Part shown: piece by piece, positions 1-13,000 of the stretch
Layout of the letters: each line of letters opens with the position of its first letter
Position numbering within the stretch: position 1 is the stretch's first letter
Assembly: GCA_012845835.1 (NCBI GenBank)
Contig: JABAKD010000010.1
Span: 18,301,204-18,365,203 of the forward strand
Direction of reading: 5' to 3'
DNA: 64,000 nucleotides
DNA from: Undaria pinnatifida
Lineage: Eukaryota; Sar; Phaeophyceae; Laminariales; Alariaceae
Position numbers and translations under genes: made by a program
Notes under the pieces: model-generated
What the model was told of the DNA's origin: nothing
The model's database searches: none
What the model saw: only the letters and a program-made list of their open reading frames with translations

Positions 1-261
1 TCAACGCAGGAGCAAGGTGATGACCGAGTACCAGCTGTTGGTTGATGAGTTGTGGTTTCTATTGGTTCCGCTACAACAGTACCCGGTGCCAAGGCGCTGC
101 CGTCCCATGAAGATTCCGAACTGCTGGGGACAATTTCCCCTCTGCTGTCTGCTGTCTGCCGTCTCCTGCCTGCTGTACGCCGAGAGTGGCAGTGGGACTT
201 ATATGCCAAAAGTCCTTGCCCTTTCGTCCAGACTGGAACTTGCATCACAGCACACTACCAG

Positions 262-350
262 TACTACTGTAAACACTACACCACCACTATGGGCAACGCA
301 GATCTAGCGCCACGGGCGGAGCCGTGGCCTCAACGCTAGTAGGTATTAAT
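262..350 (+). repeat. dispersed repeat, also at 13092-13183
   Basis: Both hold a block like CCACTAYGGGCAACGCA, then GCGGGCGGRGCCGTGGCC and CGCTAGT. Family unknown. Confidence 0.7.
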
Positions 351-720
351 GCGAATGTTTGCACTGTTAACGGTATGCTTTATACGATTAGGTGCAAAAC
401 ATATCGCATTAGATTGCTATGGATACTTGCTGTAGTTAGCTTGTCGAATTCAGCCAACACGCAGCTTGTCAGAAGAACAGGCCACACCAGATCCATGTAC
501 AGATGTAAGACGATGGCTCCCAGACGGTTTTCAGTTTTTTGTGATTCCAAAGTGTCGAACCGCTGCTCAAACACGTAAAACCGTCAACGGACATCTTTCA
601 ACATTTCCCTGCGTGCGGTTCTTGCGGTAGGTTATAACCTGGGGTTCCTGGTTACCACCGGTAGGTTCTCCCTCCGATTTGTGGGTACACGCGTTCCAGT
701 TTTGAATAAAAAATAACGAA

Positions 721-795
721 AAAATAGCGGCGGAATACCTCATAGACTGGCTCTTAGCCTCGTCGAGCATAGCCAGGCCGCATTTTTCAACGAAC
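721..795 (-). pseudogene. copy of the 3' part of SMYD TPR exon 3
   Basis: Encodes FVEKCGLAMLDEAKSQSMRY against FVEKRGQTLPTKAKSQSIRY in the exon at 1021-866. The flanking CGAACCGCTCTCAAACACGTA motif at about 795-815 recurs at about 550-572, so the duplicated unit is about 240 bp. Confidence 0.7.
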
Positions 796-865
796 CGCTC
801 TCAAACACGTAGCCGTCAAAGGGAATTGCAAACTATTACAAAAACTAATAAAAGCGGCGGAATAC

Positions 866-1021
866 CTGATGGACTGGCTCTTAGCCTTGGTCGGCAGAGT
901 TTGGCCGCGTTTTTCCACAAAGACGGAGATGGCATCCGCCAGAGCGACATAAATGTCTCCGAGCTCGGGGTGGTTCGGTGGGTAAACGCCTTCCATAGCT
1001 GACACCGCCCGTCGAATATAC
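866..1021 (-). CDS. SMYD-type methyltransferase, TPR-like exon 3
   Basis: Acceptor CGCTGCAG, phase 2 in. Encodes YIRRAVSAMEGVYPPNHPEL followed by GDIYVALADAISVFVEKRG, which matches the conserved GP-HPE-D-Y-L TPR helix pair at the SMYD C-terminus. The exon may end at a GT donor after ATCAG (866) and continue beyond the window, or read on to a stop at about 787-789, adding some 26 residues. A diverged copy of its 3' part lies just downstream (721-795). Confidence 0.68.
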
Positions 1022-4000
1022 CTGCAGCGCAACACGACGGGATCGGTTTCCATGGTGTCACATTGAGCGCCTGTTCAAGACTCGGCCCAGACTCGACAAA
1101 AAGATTGAATTTTAGTTGACTTTTTAACCCTGCTACCACCTCAAAAAAATATCCTACACTAACTCCAAGTTGTTGTACCCTTTAAATCGTGGGCGTATTT
1201 CTAAAGGAATGAAACCGTAACCACGACCCTAACCTCTACCGCCTGGGAAGATTGTCGGGATGTAGAGGTGCAGTGTGCGACACCAGTTTAAGAATCTCTT
1301 GTTTATGGCCAAGCTGGAACTTATATGTAAGGCAGTGTGTGTCCTACAGCATATTCAGTACAAAAGAGGTCATGTTCTTATTTTCGCCTTAACCTCGAGC
1401 CTGCAAGTCTTAACTGCGAAATTCTGAAGTCATGTCGCGCACTGCAACGAGGAGTTGGTGTGGAATATCAACCGTTTTCGTCGAAGCTGGTCCGAGTCAA
1501 TACTGCTGCATGAACAAACGTGCGCCGGTCAGATAAACAACGACAACCAGTACTACAGCAGTATCTGTATTTTCTTGCCCCACAACTGAATGCACTCACG
1601 TACTGCTGCTGCTCAAGTATGTTCGGCATTTATATAGCGAAGTCTATCAAACGGGACGACAATACACTGGTATAAGCTTCGACAGTGTTCGTGAAGAGCA
1701 TGACCAAGAGGGGCGGCTAGGGGGTGGCTATTGTTATAATGGACCGGTGTTGACGTGATCAACGGTGTCGCTTAGCGCAATCACAGCTGTCCGAACGCCG
1801 GAGGCATACTTTTCAGCGTTGCGTGACAGCAGGACCGGTATGACACACCAGATACTGTTGCAAGAAACTCGCTGCACTCAGGAGCGGCAACCAAGACGTG
1901 CCACGGGGGTAGGCGTCGCACTCTCCCTCAACGGAGGAACAACTCAATACTTTGACAGTCGATCTGTGTATTGTGTTTTTACACGATTAATATGATTCGC
2001 TGGGAGCTGTCCAATATCTTTGGACCCGTGTTTTGACAACGTTGTTCTTCACCACCATTGGGGTTTTGGATCGGACGTAAACTTTCTCTCAACAAACCGG
2101 TTGGTGGATAAAATATGGTGGACATCCTCAAGCGAGGAACCCCCGAAAAGAACAGGTTTCTGCCCCGGATAGGAATAGCAGACGCCACATTCCAAGAAAA
2201 AGGCCAAAAACACAACAATCGCAGCGTTGGGATTTTCTATACGAATCGAGAAAATGAATTTTGGTCAACATTCTACAACCGGTCTTAGTATAACCCTTTC
2301 CCCCTGTCTGGGGGGCTCTCAAAAAGAGAACAGCACTGTGCTTCCGTTCGTATTTATTTGTCGTTGTGCTCCACTGGCTGCCCTAATTGTTATAGCACGC
2401 CTCAAACCTACCTAACACTGGCCGCGTAGTCCTCCTCGAAGTTGCAGCAATTCGCCAGTGGCACCAGGGTCCGCATGACCATGGCGTTGGACGGGTGCAG
2501 CTTCATCGTGCCGCCCTTCTTGGAAGGCTTTTTCTTCGCCGTAGAAGCCGATGCAGAGCCTGGTCAAGAACGGTTTTGGTTGGGCACTTTCTGGTCTGAT
2601 GATGATGCGAAGAAAATATTCGCTGGAATTTGTTTGGTCTGTCGAAAGCATCAGCTGTGGAGCACGGCTCCGCACCCCTCACACTCTTATCCTATCGCAA
2701 AACCAGTAGTAGCCAAAATGAAAAGATGTGGGGAAATGAAATGAGGAAATAATTGGCAGTCATAAACGAGATACTACCGCTTTACAGAAGGATCTTCAAT
2801 TTATAACGGAACGGTATCTGCGCCATATTGTCGGAGGGCAAAATAATATTACACCAGATACACACCACCCTAGACGTAAATATAGTAACCGTTGCGGTAT
2901 TAATGTGAATATCAACCGGCCCTTACATTTACGTCCATAGTGGTAGGTATCTATCCAAGAATATTCAACCTGAAGGGGGTAAACGAAAAAAAACGGTGTT
3001 TTAGTTTTGCCTTTTGCCGGCATAAATTCGCGGATATGCATGGCACGTCGCTCGCGGTATCGATGGTTGCATAGTTAACCCCGTGAGCATTCCCTATAGC
3101 TGCTACACGTATACGTTTCAAACAATCTCCCAACGCTGCAGGGACCTGAGGGTACCCGCTGCGCGCCGAAGCAGTAAACGCAGTAAACTGTCTCTTTGGC
3201 GTTGATCCGGGTTGCAACATATTTATGGGCATCGTTGACACGACCAAATGTTGAGGTGCTCTGGGCACGGGTTCTTTCCTGCTTGCCCTGTATCATACGT
3301 TTAACTTTGTTGTTTCATGTAATCGCATTTTACGCTGGACATAGCTACTTGAGATGCTCACTGTGGAACCTTCAAAGCTAGCTCACTTGTGTGCAGAGTG
3401 CACCGTTCTGTCTCTCACTCTTCCGTGTGCTATAACCAAAAAAAGAAAAACTGACCGGTTTGGACTAAAAAACCATGTACAGCCTCCAATCAAGTAACAA
3501 GACGCCGTACCAAGCACGCGATTGGTCGAAAAGCCGTCGTGCCTGTTCCGAAGTTGTAATGACCCAGGTACACCTGTACATGGTTGTTATGTCTGGGTTT
3601 CGTTTGTTTTTGGTTCGTAATTTAACGCTAACGCACTTGGCCACAGTGTGCATTCTGCTTCACTTTCCGTCACGTCGATTCTCCATTTTGTTGTTCTTCC
3701 AGACTCTTCGACTGCTTTCACTTTTCCTGATTTTTTCTCACTACTCACTCATCGTCTAATCGTCTATGGGTACATAGTAAGGGAACACGAATAACCAGTT
3801 GAAAAATTACAAAGGGCGATAAATGCACCGTAACTCGTGGGACTATGTAGGTCAGTGGTGTTAGGCCAGTCGTAGGGCTCACGGAATGATTTTCGTACAT
3901 GGTCCCAGCCGGTACTTGTGCTTGGCTCCAAGCGGAACAGGTGTACCTGCATTTGGTTATTGCCCTGTTTCAACCTACCACTACTGTAGGCGAAACCACG

Positions 4001-7000
4001 ACCGTACGGCTTGCGCGGTTCATTTACTAGCCAACGTCTGTGCCGCTACTGTTGAAGCTACTACTCTGTGACGCTGCTGTCAAAGCTACTGTGATGCCAT
4101 CATCAAAGCCATTGTGGTGCTACTGTCAATGCCACTGTGGTGCTACTGTCAAAGCTACTGTGGTACTACTGACAAAGCTGTTGTGGTGCAACTGTCAAAG
4201 CTACTGTGGTGCTATTGTCAATGACGGAAAGAGAAGCCCGGCTTGGTCCTCCTCAGCCCTTCACCAGGTGGAAAACGAATGTCTTGTCTTTCAACGTAAC
4301 GCCACACTCGTCGGCCTCATGGTTCCGGCCATATTTTTGAAACCCGGATACTCGCAAGGGTTCGTAACCGTGGGCCCGCGATTCCGACGGGCGGTTCCTT
4401 CCTCTCCCTGCGCATGTCCTGCCTCGATGCGGTCCCCGGGAAAATGCTGCCGGCGCCGGTGAGTCAACCGCTACGCTATGATGATGCTCTAGGCGCCGAT
4501 TTGTGTGCGCTCTTCCCGCACGTACAGGTGTTGCCGTCTGCAGCGGCGTACTGATATGTCCGTTCCCGTCCCGGCCTTGCCAACATCCCACTAAGGAAGC
4601 GGTCGGTCAAGTACTACGCTTGCTTCCTTCCGTGGGAGCTCCCCTGTACTGCCTTTCCATAGGGAACCCTCCATATTGGGGTCGACGATGAGGTTCGAAC
4701 TCCCGTGGGCAGAACGCAACGGCGTACGTTTTTTCAGTTTCGCACCGTCTGCAGCGACGTCGTTATACCTCCCTTCCCGCCCCCGGCCTGGCGTCGGTTG
4801 GTTGGTCGTCACCTGAACCTCGGTCTCTTGGCTCTGCAGCTAGAGTAGCGGGGAAAAAACTCCGAGAGCGGAAAAGATTGAGCGGGGGGGGGGTGGTTTT
4901 ACACGAACGCCGAGGAGGTTATCGCCTCCACGTTTCTCACGTCTTGCACGAGATCATTGGCAAATATCCATACCGTACATTGCCAATTATCTCGTGCAGA
5001 CCTGAGAAACGCAAAGCCAATATTCTCCCGTGCGATTTTGCAACGAAACCCCCAGCTCGAGCGACTGCGCTTTCCCAAACTTTTCCCGCCACTCCCCAAC
5101 TGCGGAACCAAGTGGCTGAGAACTTCACGCCACATGGGTCAGCCCGCCGTCGGCAGGCCGGGGACGGGACGTATGGTCTAGACGACTACGCTAGAGATAA
5201 TTACTCCCTGTGATCCAAACAAAGGAGAGAAGACAGTTGAATTCTCCAGAGTTTCGAGCGACCACGGTGTGCATAGCTCTACAGCAGCACATTGTAAATA
5301 ACCCATAGCTGCCAGGAAACCCAGTGATGGATCCAGGACATCCCAGGACGACCAAACACCGGACGTACAAACACGCCGCTGAAGACCGCGCGAAAACAAA
5401 AACAGTTGCAACCCAGAAGCCGTTGGACTCTACCCGCGTGAGTTCTAGCCCCATTTTCAATGCCAGTATGGAGGTTAACCTATAGAAGGGCAGCACAGGG
5501 GAGCTCCGAGGGGATGGGATAAGCGTGGTCCGTGGTTTCACCCTTGTATGACTACGGACACAAATCCCACACTATTTTCAAGTAGTTTGTCCTCAAAACG
5601 CGGGTACCGGTCCTAGAGGTGTTAACTCTTTTAGAACTGCACCCACGTTTTTTGGGACAAAGCACTTGGGAATAGTATGGGACTTGTGTAATTAACAGGA
5701 GTCTAGTCAGCTACTCAACTGACGCCTTGGTCGGATGTTGGCAGGGAAGGTCAAAAGGTAGCTAGTGTAAGAGAGTGAGGGTGGGCCTCGGAAGGGGCCC
5801 TATCAACGCAGATCATCTGTCAGAGCAGCGGTGCATCGAAGAACATGCTGTCAGGAATTCTGGCATGAAGGGCGCAGTCCCTCCTTCTCAGTCCACGGTC
5901 TGCAGATCTGTTATGCCTGAAATAAACGTCTCTTCTGTAGGTATGTGTGGTAAGAGATCGGGGTAAATACGTACGAATCCTGATTACCAGAGAGCACTTA
6001 GAAATTGGAAAATTGTCGAGCTCGGGCAGGACAAATCAACATTTTGATGTTAAACGTCCATGTTTTTTCAACAGTGCACAAACAAAAACGCCTCATTAAT
6101 CCCCAAAATAATGTGCCAGTGTTATTAAGCAGCACCCCTTTACCCCAATCGAAAAGAATCCCGAACAAAAATGTATTATTAACCAGCCGCCCTTTACCCC
6201 TACCACCTGCCCCCCGAAACAAAGCAATGAACTGATTCAATTAAGTAATTAAACAATGACCTCCCTTGCTCTTTGTCCGTTGTAGTAGTGGTAAACTGCA
6301 ACCACTATCGACAAGTCTCCAAGGTCAACTTCCTCCGCATCCCCGACAGCTCGAATAAATTAACGACGACACAAGTTGCCGGGCCCTGGCGCTGACCTGC
6401 ATCGTAGTCATCCAACCATTTTTCCAGCGATTTCTTGGCCCGAGGCAAGTCTTTCCCTTGGTGTAACGCTGTCATGGCCACGGTCCTGGGCGAAAAACAG
6501 AAGCAGTTCGAGACGTAGCATCAGCTTGTGAGGCTAACAAAAAGTACACGTGCGCGCTTTTCTTTGGATTTGCTTCCATCCCATCTCCTATATTTCCATT
6601 TTTTCTCCAACTCCCCCACTTTTCGAAACTCAGGTTCGGGGTCACATAGCCCCCCCCCACCCCAATCTAAGCGTATATGCCTTCATTCTTATCGCGCGAG
6701 GAGGGTCCAGAATTTTGTCCTCGTAGACTCGCGCCGAACGTAGGCACGATAGTGGAAAGACGGTCCATCACTGTTGCCACGCTTCTACGAACCAACAAAA
6801 CAAGTCTTGGGGCGTTCAAGTTGCACCGGCATCAACGGCTTAGTGAGCAGTATTGGCACCTCAAACTTAACAACTGCTGTGGCTCGGCAGAAATACTAAA
6901 TCTGTACAGCCATATTGTCGTGCCGGTGGCAAAATACTCGCAGCTTGCGCGAGAAGGATCGGAAGAGCGGGCGCGTGCGTCGCAAAACACAGTCGCTGGA

Positions 7001-10000
7001 AAGGCAGGATATGGCAACAGTCCCTCCCCCAAGGAAACCGTCAAAACTCAAGAACAAGAGGCTATCAGATCATCGGGGTATTGACCCGCTTAGAACCCCA
7101 CTCTCGTTTATAAGTACCCTGGTAGTAACTACTTGGAACTAGCGCGGGGGTCATTTTTGCAGTGGTTTACGTATCATACCCAACGATCCCTACACTTTCG
7201 TTCAGAATGGATGCCACAAGGTCAAAAAAGGAAAAGCTCTCACCGCAACACCTGCGCTCGAGAAAGAGTCCTCTCGACGAGTTCAACAGGGTACTGCCGC
7301 CGGCACGCAGGACAATGCATCACCCCGTCGGCCGCGGCAGCATCCCCGCCACCGCTCCCGTTATGGAGGTTGCTGCCGGTAGTTGCCGGAGGTGGGTTAG
7401 CAGTGCTTCCGCTACCTCTCTTCTTGCTGCTGCCCCTTCCGCCTCCCGTAGCCCTCTTCGCGGTCGAGCTAGGCTGTTCTACACCGAGCTCGGCCAACTG
7501 CGCGGCGATGACATCTTCTGGGCTTGGTGGAGGTCTGAAAAGGTTGGTGGGTGTTTGGGGGCGAAATCCGGTAAACGATGGCTTGCTCTTGTTGTTCTCA
7601 CATTTGACACGTGCTACTAGGCGCACACAACGAGGCTCTCCATTTTTTAGGAGGCCGGTCGATACCACACCCCAGAAAAACTTGACTGTGATAAAACAAC
7701 AAAGTTCAACCCGATGAGCAATCCCAAGGCCTAGGTATACCATCCACCGAATGGCACTGTAAGCATGCTTGACTACGGCATAGGGTACGACATGTACGGA
7801 AATACGTGGAAGTGCGGTGAGCTTGAGCTGATTTTTTCCCTATCCGTGTCCCCATCCGCCGGAGGATAATTACAAAAAAGAAAAAATAAAACAAATACAT
7901 CGGGTGGTTCTTCAGCTGAATAGGCCCGTCAGTCACACACAAAAAAACATTAAAAAAAAAATGCTCTCCCCATCGTAGCACGCTTCTTTAAATTGATCGA
8001 TCGTCATCGCCATAACCTAGTCCATGGTGACGAGACAAGCTATTTTTGCTACTAGACCGAGCACCCCAGGCAGATCAAGATAAGGCTAGAGAGCGAAACG
8101 TCAGCACTAACCCATTGCGCACGCATACCACACGTCGCATGTCGCATATCGCATGTCGCATGTCGCATGTAGCATATCGCATGTCGCATGCCACACACAC
8201 CCAGCAAGGCGGTGGCGTGCCAAGAGCAATATGACCGGCTTATTGGCCTTGTTCACCTTTTTCATTCCAGGTTATGATATGTTATCGTATGAATGCAATT
8301 GCTAGACGTCCCGCCCCGCGATTTTAATCGCCTGTTATCAGGATACCGCCTTAGTCAGACCGCTTTATCGGAGAGGACCCCTGCTGCATCACGCCACAAG
8401 TAGTGCGGTGAGGGGTGCACCCATTTTCTTCTGGCGCTCCTCCTCCCTTGCGGCATCTCAATATCTCAGGCAAAATGTGACTGTTTTCATAAAAAAAAAT
8501 CACAAAAATGTAAGCGCATGGCGTAGCAAACAGTCCCTGCAGCAGGTACAAAAGGAATTATTGCAAAAAAAAAAGCATCGACATTCAGTACTTCTCTAAT
8601 TGAGGAGCCCCGTCGAAACTACAGCAGCGGGTACCCCGATTTAACGCCTTTACAGCTGGAAACCCGTTTGGCGCCAAATTACTTGGAATTAGTATACGGA
8701 GGGGTTTTGGGGCTCTAAAGGGGTTAAGAGCGCCCGAGTTATGATAATTCGGTAGTTAAGAAACGGTCAACTCGGCATATCCCGCCACACAAAAGGATAC
8801 ATATGTCCCGCTAAATATAGGAGCGCTTTGTGGTTAATAGCGCATGTTTCGGCTTGCTTGTCACGGGGCGCTCTTAAATCGGGGTATCCACTGTCACCAT
8901 TTTCGCCCAAGGGTGCTACCCCCGTCGTAACAGCGGCCTTCGGACATTTGGAGCCAGCCACTCCTCCGCCCGAGGTGAACCGGTTCTCGTGGCTACTCAC
9001 GTCGAGGCTAGGCAGGCGTTTGGGCCGCAGTCGGGGCAACACACGCCGTCCAGGTAGGAATCGACAGGATCAGGATGGTCACACCTGCAGGAAGTTGGAA
9101 GAGAAGACGGAGACGTCCACGATATCCGTGGGAGCATTTAGATGCGACGAACGCACTCCGGAAACACGCGGAGATGGGCACTGGTATCCTCCCTCTATTG
9201 GCGCCATTTCTTGCGGATCTCACACGATGACATTCTCGGTATGTATGGTACGCCTCATCACCATAAAATAATCCCAAGTCGATTATATGTTTATCGTATT
9301 CAGCATGGACGCACACTACGACAAAGGTGCAGCATTACAGTACCATTGCCTTCTGGTGCTCCTAACGTATTGAGGATATCTAACCTATTGAAGATATCTA
9401 TGCCATCAAGCTACTGAGCTATTAAGCTATTAATCTATCAATCTACTAATAAGGCAAAAACTGATTTCGGGAAACCAACAAGGCAAGAAACACAAAAAAA
9501 ACTGATTTCGGGAAAAACAAAAGTACCACCCAATGAACCGTCAAACCGACCTATAGCAAAAAAAAACGAGAATTATAGCAAAAAAAAACGAACGTTTCCG
9601 GCGATTTTGGGCCTTAGGAACCCCGTCGTTCAAAAACGTCTCAGGCCAAAAATGCTACCTGTATCGTAGCACGCTTCCATGCTCAAGGACAAGGAAAGAA
9701 AACATGCAACCGTTTCGGGGCGAAGTTATACGGGCCAAAAACAAAGAGAAGTGCAAATCTTGTCAACCGCCTAGGGAAGATTGTATGCGCAGCAGTCCGG
9801 GTACCGGCACGGTGTTGCATGTGTCGAACAATTGAAGACGTTGCGCTTCGGATACGCCCCCTACCCCAGCAGCCCGGGTTGGTTCGCGGGGTTGATTCTG
9901 TAACCGTCACTTATGTAACCGTCACTTGCTTCCGACGTGTTTCCCGCTTGTAGACCCAGATGGGTTAACTTGACATCAAACGTCGCTACGTAAATTATGT

Positions 10001-13000
10001 AACCGTCACTTCCTTCCCACATTTTTCCCCGTTGTACTCCCTAAACGATTGATTTGACATCAGAAGTTGCCACATATGTTACCTCACCGATACTTCCTTC
10101 AGACAATTTTTTCCCCTTGCACTCCCCAAACGGGTTGATTTGGCACCATACGATGAAATACAGATTCTGAAACCGTCACATCAGACATTATTTTCACCTT
10201 GTACTCCCAAACGGGTTGATTCGACGTCAGACGTTACTATACACCAGTAGCTTTTACCAGGTACAGCAGTAGTAGTATTACCCTGAGTATTACAGACAAC
10301 CCATTTTTCTTCTGGGAAAAAATTGCCATTCTCTACTTTATTAAATGTCGCTATACTGTCTGTCTGTCGCCATGGTCTCGCCATCCAGGGCGTTTCGGCC
10401 CCGGCCCGCGGAATGGGTAGGGAGGGTTGGGGACACAACCAGCAGAACAGTACATCTCACGTCGCGCCCAGTCGTGGCCGTCGCGTGCTGAGCATCGCCG
10501 GCAATCTCGAGGCAGTCCTGACCGCCATCGAGCCAGTTTCGTCTGGCTGTTAACTTTTAAACAAGAACGATTCAAGCTATAGGCCGAAACCCGTTCCAGG
10601 GTCATGGCTTTCTTCTGAACAGTTACATAGCAGTCCCGGATTTGTTTTCTTCCTCGATACCTGGTACATATCATACATACATCATCAGGTATGCGCAGTA
10701 TGTACAACAGCAAAGCAGTAGCAATCGGCATGACACGTACACACAGACAGCAGTAGTACATGCCGTAGTTCGTACAGCGGTAGTACGTACATCACGGGCA
10801 ACATACCCAGAGATACATATGCACATGCCAGGCCTACCCTTCAGGCACCATGCCCTAGAGCATTATCGGCCGGCCGCGGCCCAGCCAGCAAGAGCACCAG
10901 TAGGGAAGCTATTTACATACAACATATCGTGTGCGCACCTACGGACCTATGTGCCAGCCACTATCATTCTCGACCGGCCGCTGGTCCTGCCAGTTGGGGT
11001 TTTTTCCTGCTTGCTCTCACACCAGCGCCCTTCCTTTTCGGACATTCAGGAGCTTGCAGGCAAAAATTGGACCAATCAGTGTTTTGCTTATCGTGCATGT
11101 TCTGGAGTGACTATTCTGCCTGTCTGTCGTCATGGTCTCGACACCCAGAGCGTTATAGCCCCGCCCCGCGACATGGGTAGAGAGGGGTGGGGACACAACA
11201 ACCAGAGAACTACGTCTCACGTCGCGCCGGGTCGTGGCCGTCGCGCGCTGAGCATTGCCGGCAATCTCGAGGCAGTCCTGACCGCCATCGTGCCACTTTC
11301 GTCTGGTTTTCAAGTCTCAACAAGAGCAACTCAGGCGCAGCTTATAGGCCGAACCCCGTTCCGGGGCCATGGATTTCTTCGGAGCAAGTATACAGCAGTC
11401 CCGGATTTGTTTCCTTCTTCGATACCTGGTACATATAATGCGTACACCATCAGGTATGTGCAGCATGTACACCAGCAAAGCAGTAGCAATCGGCATGACA
11501 CATACGTACAGACGACAGTAGTGCATACCGTAGTTCGTACAGCAGCAGTACGTACTTCACGGACAACACCCCGCATATGTATGCACGTGTCAAGCCTACC
11601 CCTCAGGTACCACGCCCTACAGCATTCTCGGCTGGGCGCCGGCCCAGCCAGCAAGAGCATCAGTAGGGCAGCTATGTAGGTACAACATATCAGGTGTGCA
11701 CCTACGGACCCATGTGTCAAGCCACCATCATTCTCGGCCGGCCGCTGGCTCTGCCTGTTGGGTTTTTCTCCTACTTCCCCTCCCACCAGCGCCCTTCCTT
11801 TTCGGAGATTCACGAGCTTACAGGTGAAACCATTGAACCAATCGATGTTTTATGTCATGTATGTTCTGGAGTGACTATTCTGTCCGTCTGTCATCACGGT
11901 TTCGCCATCCAGAGCATTTAAGCACCGCCCCGCGGCATGGGTAGAGAGGGATGGGGACTGGGGACACAACCAACAGAACAAGACTGAGGTCCCGCCGGAT
12001 CCTGGGACGACAAGTTCCCATCCGCGGATCAGAAACCCTTCCATGCATCTACAACTCCAACACCCGGGGACGAAATCGTTGATCCCCCGGATCGATACCG
12101 CCCCGGACAGTGCGTAGTGTGTGAACCCTACCTCCGTCGGCTGATTGTTGATCGGCTGTGGCTCACATGCAACCAGCGCGCGTCAAGAGTTGCCCCTTGG
12201 GTCAATTTCAAGGGCCCGCAGTACGCGTGGACCGCAGTTTCCCATCCCTGGATCACAAATCCTTCCACACAACTACAACTCCAACATCTGGGGATAAAAG
12301 AGTTGATCCCCCGGGTCGGTGCCGCCTCGCACGGTATGGAACCCCCATTCCCGTCGGCTGATTGCTGATCGACTGAGGTTCAAGGAGCCAGCGCGTAGCG
12401 GGAGTTGCCCCTCGGGACAACGTCGAGGTCCCGTCGCACCCAGGGACGATAAGATCCCATCAACGGACCAGAGGTCCTTCCATACATGTATAATTCAAAC
12501 AGTTCGAGGACGAAAACGGCCACTCCCCGGGTCGTTGCCGCCCCCCACCGTGCGGAAACCTCACGTCCATCGGCTGATTGCGGATCGACTGGAGCGCACA
12601 TGGAGCCAGCGCGCGGCGAGAGTTGCCCCTCGGGACAACGTCGAGGTCCCGGCGCACTCAGGGAAGCTAAGCTACATCCTCCCACACATCTACAATCCCA
12701 ACAGGCCCCGGGGACGAAAACGGAGATCCTCAGATTGATGTTAGCCCCGCGTGGTGTGGAACCCCAACCACACTGGATGATTACCAATTGGCCGGGTTGT
12801 GTAAGACCTGCACGCTGGGGACTGTGGAATATCCACAGCACGCGACAAAAAATAGCAGCAAGTTGTAGTTGATACTGCGGTACTAGCAATGGTACTCCAT
12901 CTAACACAGTATTGCTCCTCCAGTACTACGTTTACTCTTGTTGCTGTGTATGTCGTACCATGTAAAGACCGCTCAGTGATTCCGGAAGGAAATGTAACGG

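Larger units (their letters stand above)
2560..6396. other. SMYD intron between the exons at 6485-6397 and 2559-2412
   Basis: 3.8 kb with the 4040-4225 minisatellite, the 4931-5011 hairpin and a TTAA-type element at 5622. An open plus-strand stretch at 4260-4462 shows no domain. Confidence 0.5.

Noticed and set aside
4685-4710. B-box-like GGTTCGAACTCC as a tRNA gene
   Set aside because: No A box at the right distance on either strand and no cloverleaf pairing.
8125-8196. CRISPR-like regular repeat
   Set aside because: Seven-base units without spacers; a minisatellite in a eukaryotic genome.
10642-11679. 345-codon plus-strand open frame
   Set aside because: Lies within the 760-bp tandem repeat, with no domain, no splice context and amino acid composition following the repeat.
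12380-12907. 175-codon minus-strand frame
   Set aside because: Spans the 217-bp tandem repeat on both strands with equally long frames; no coding signature.
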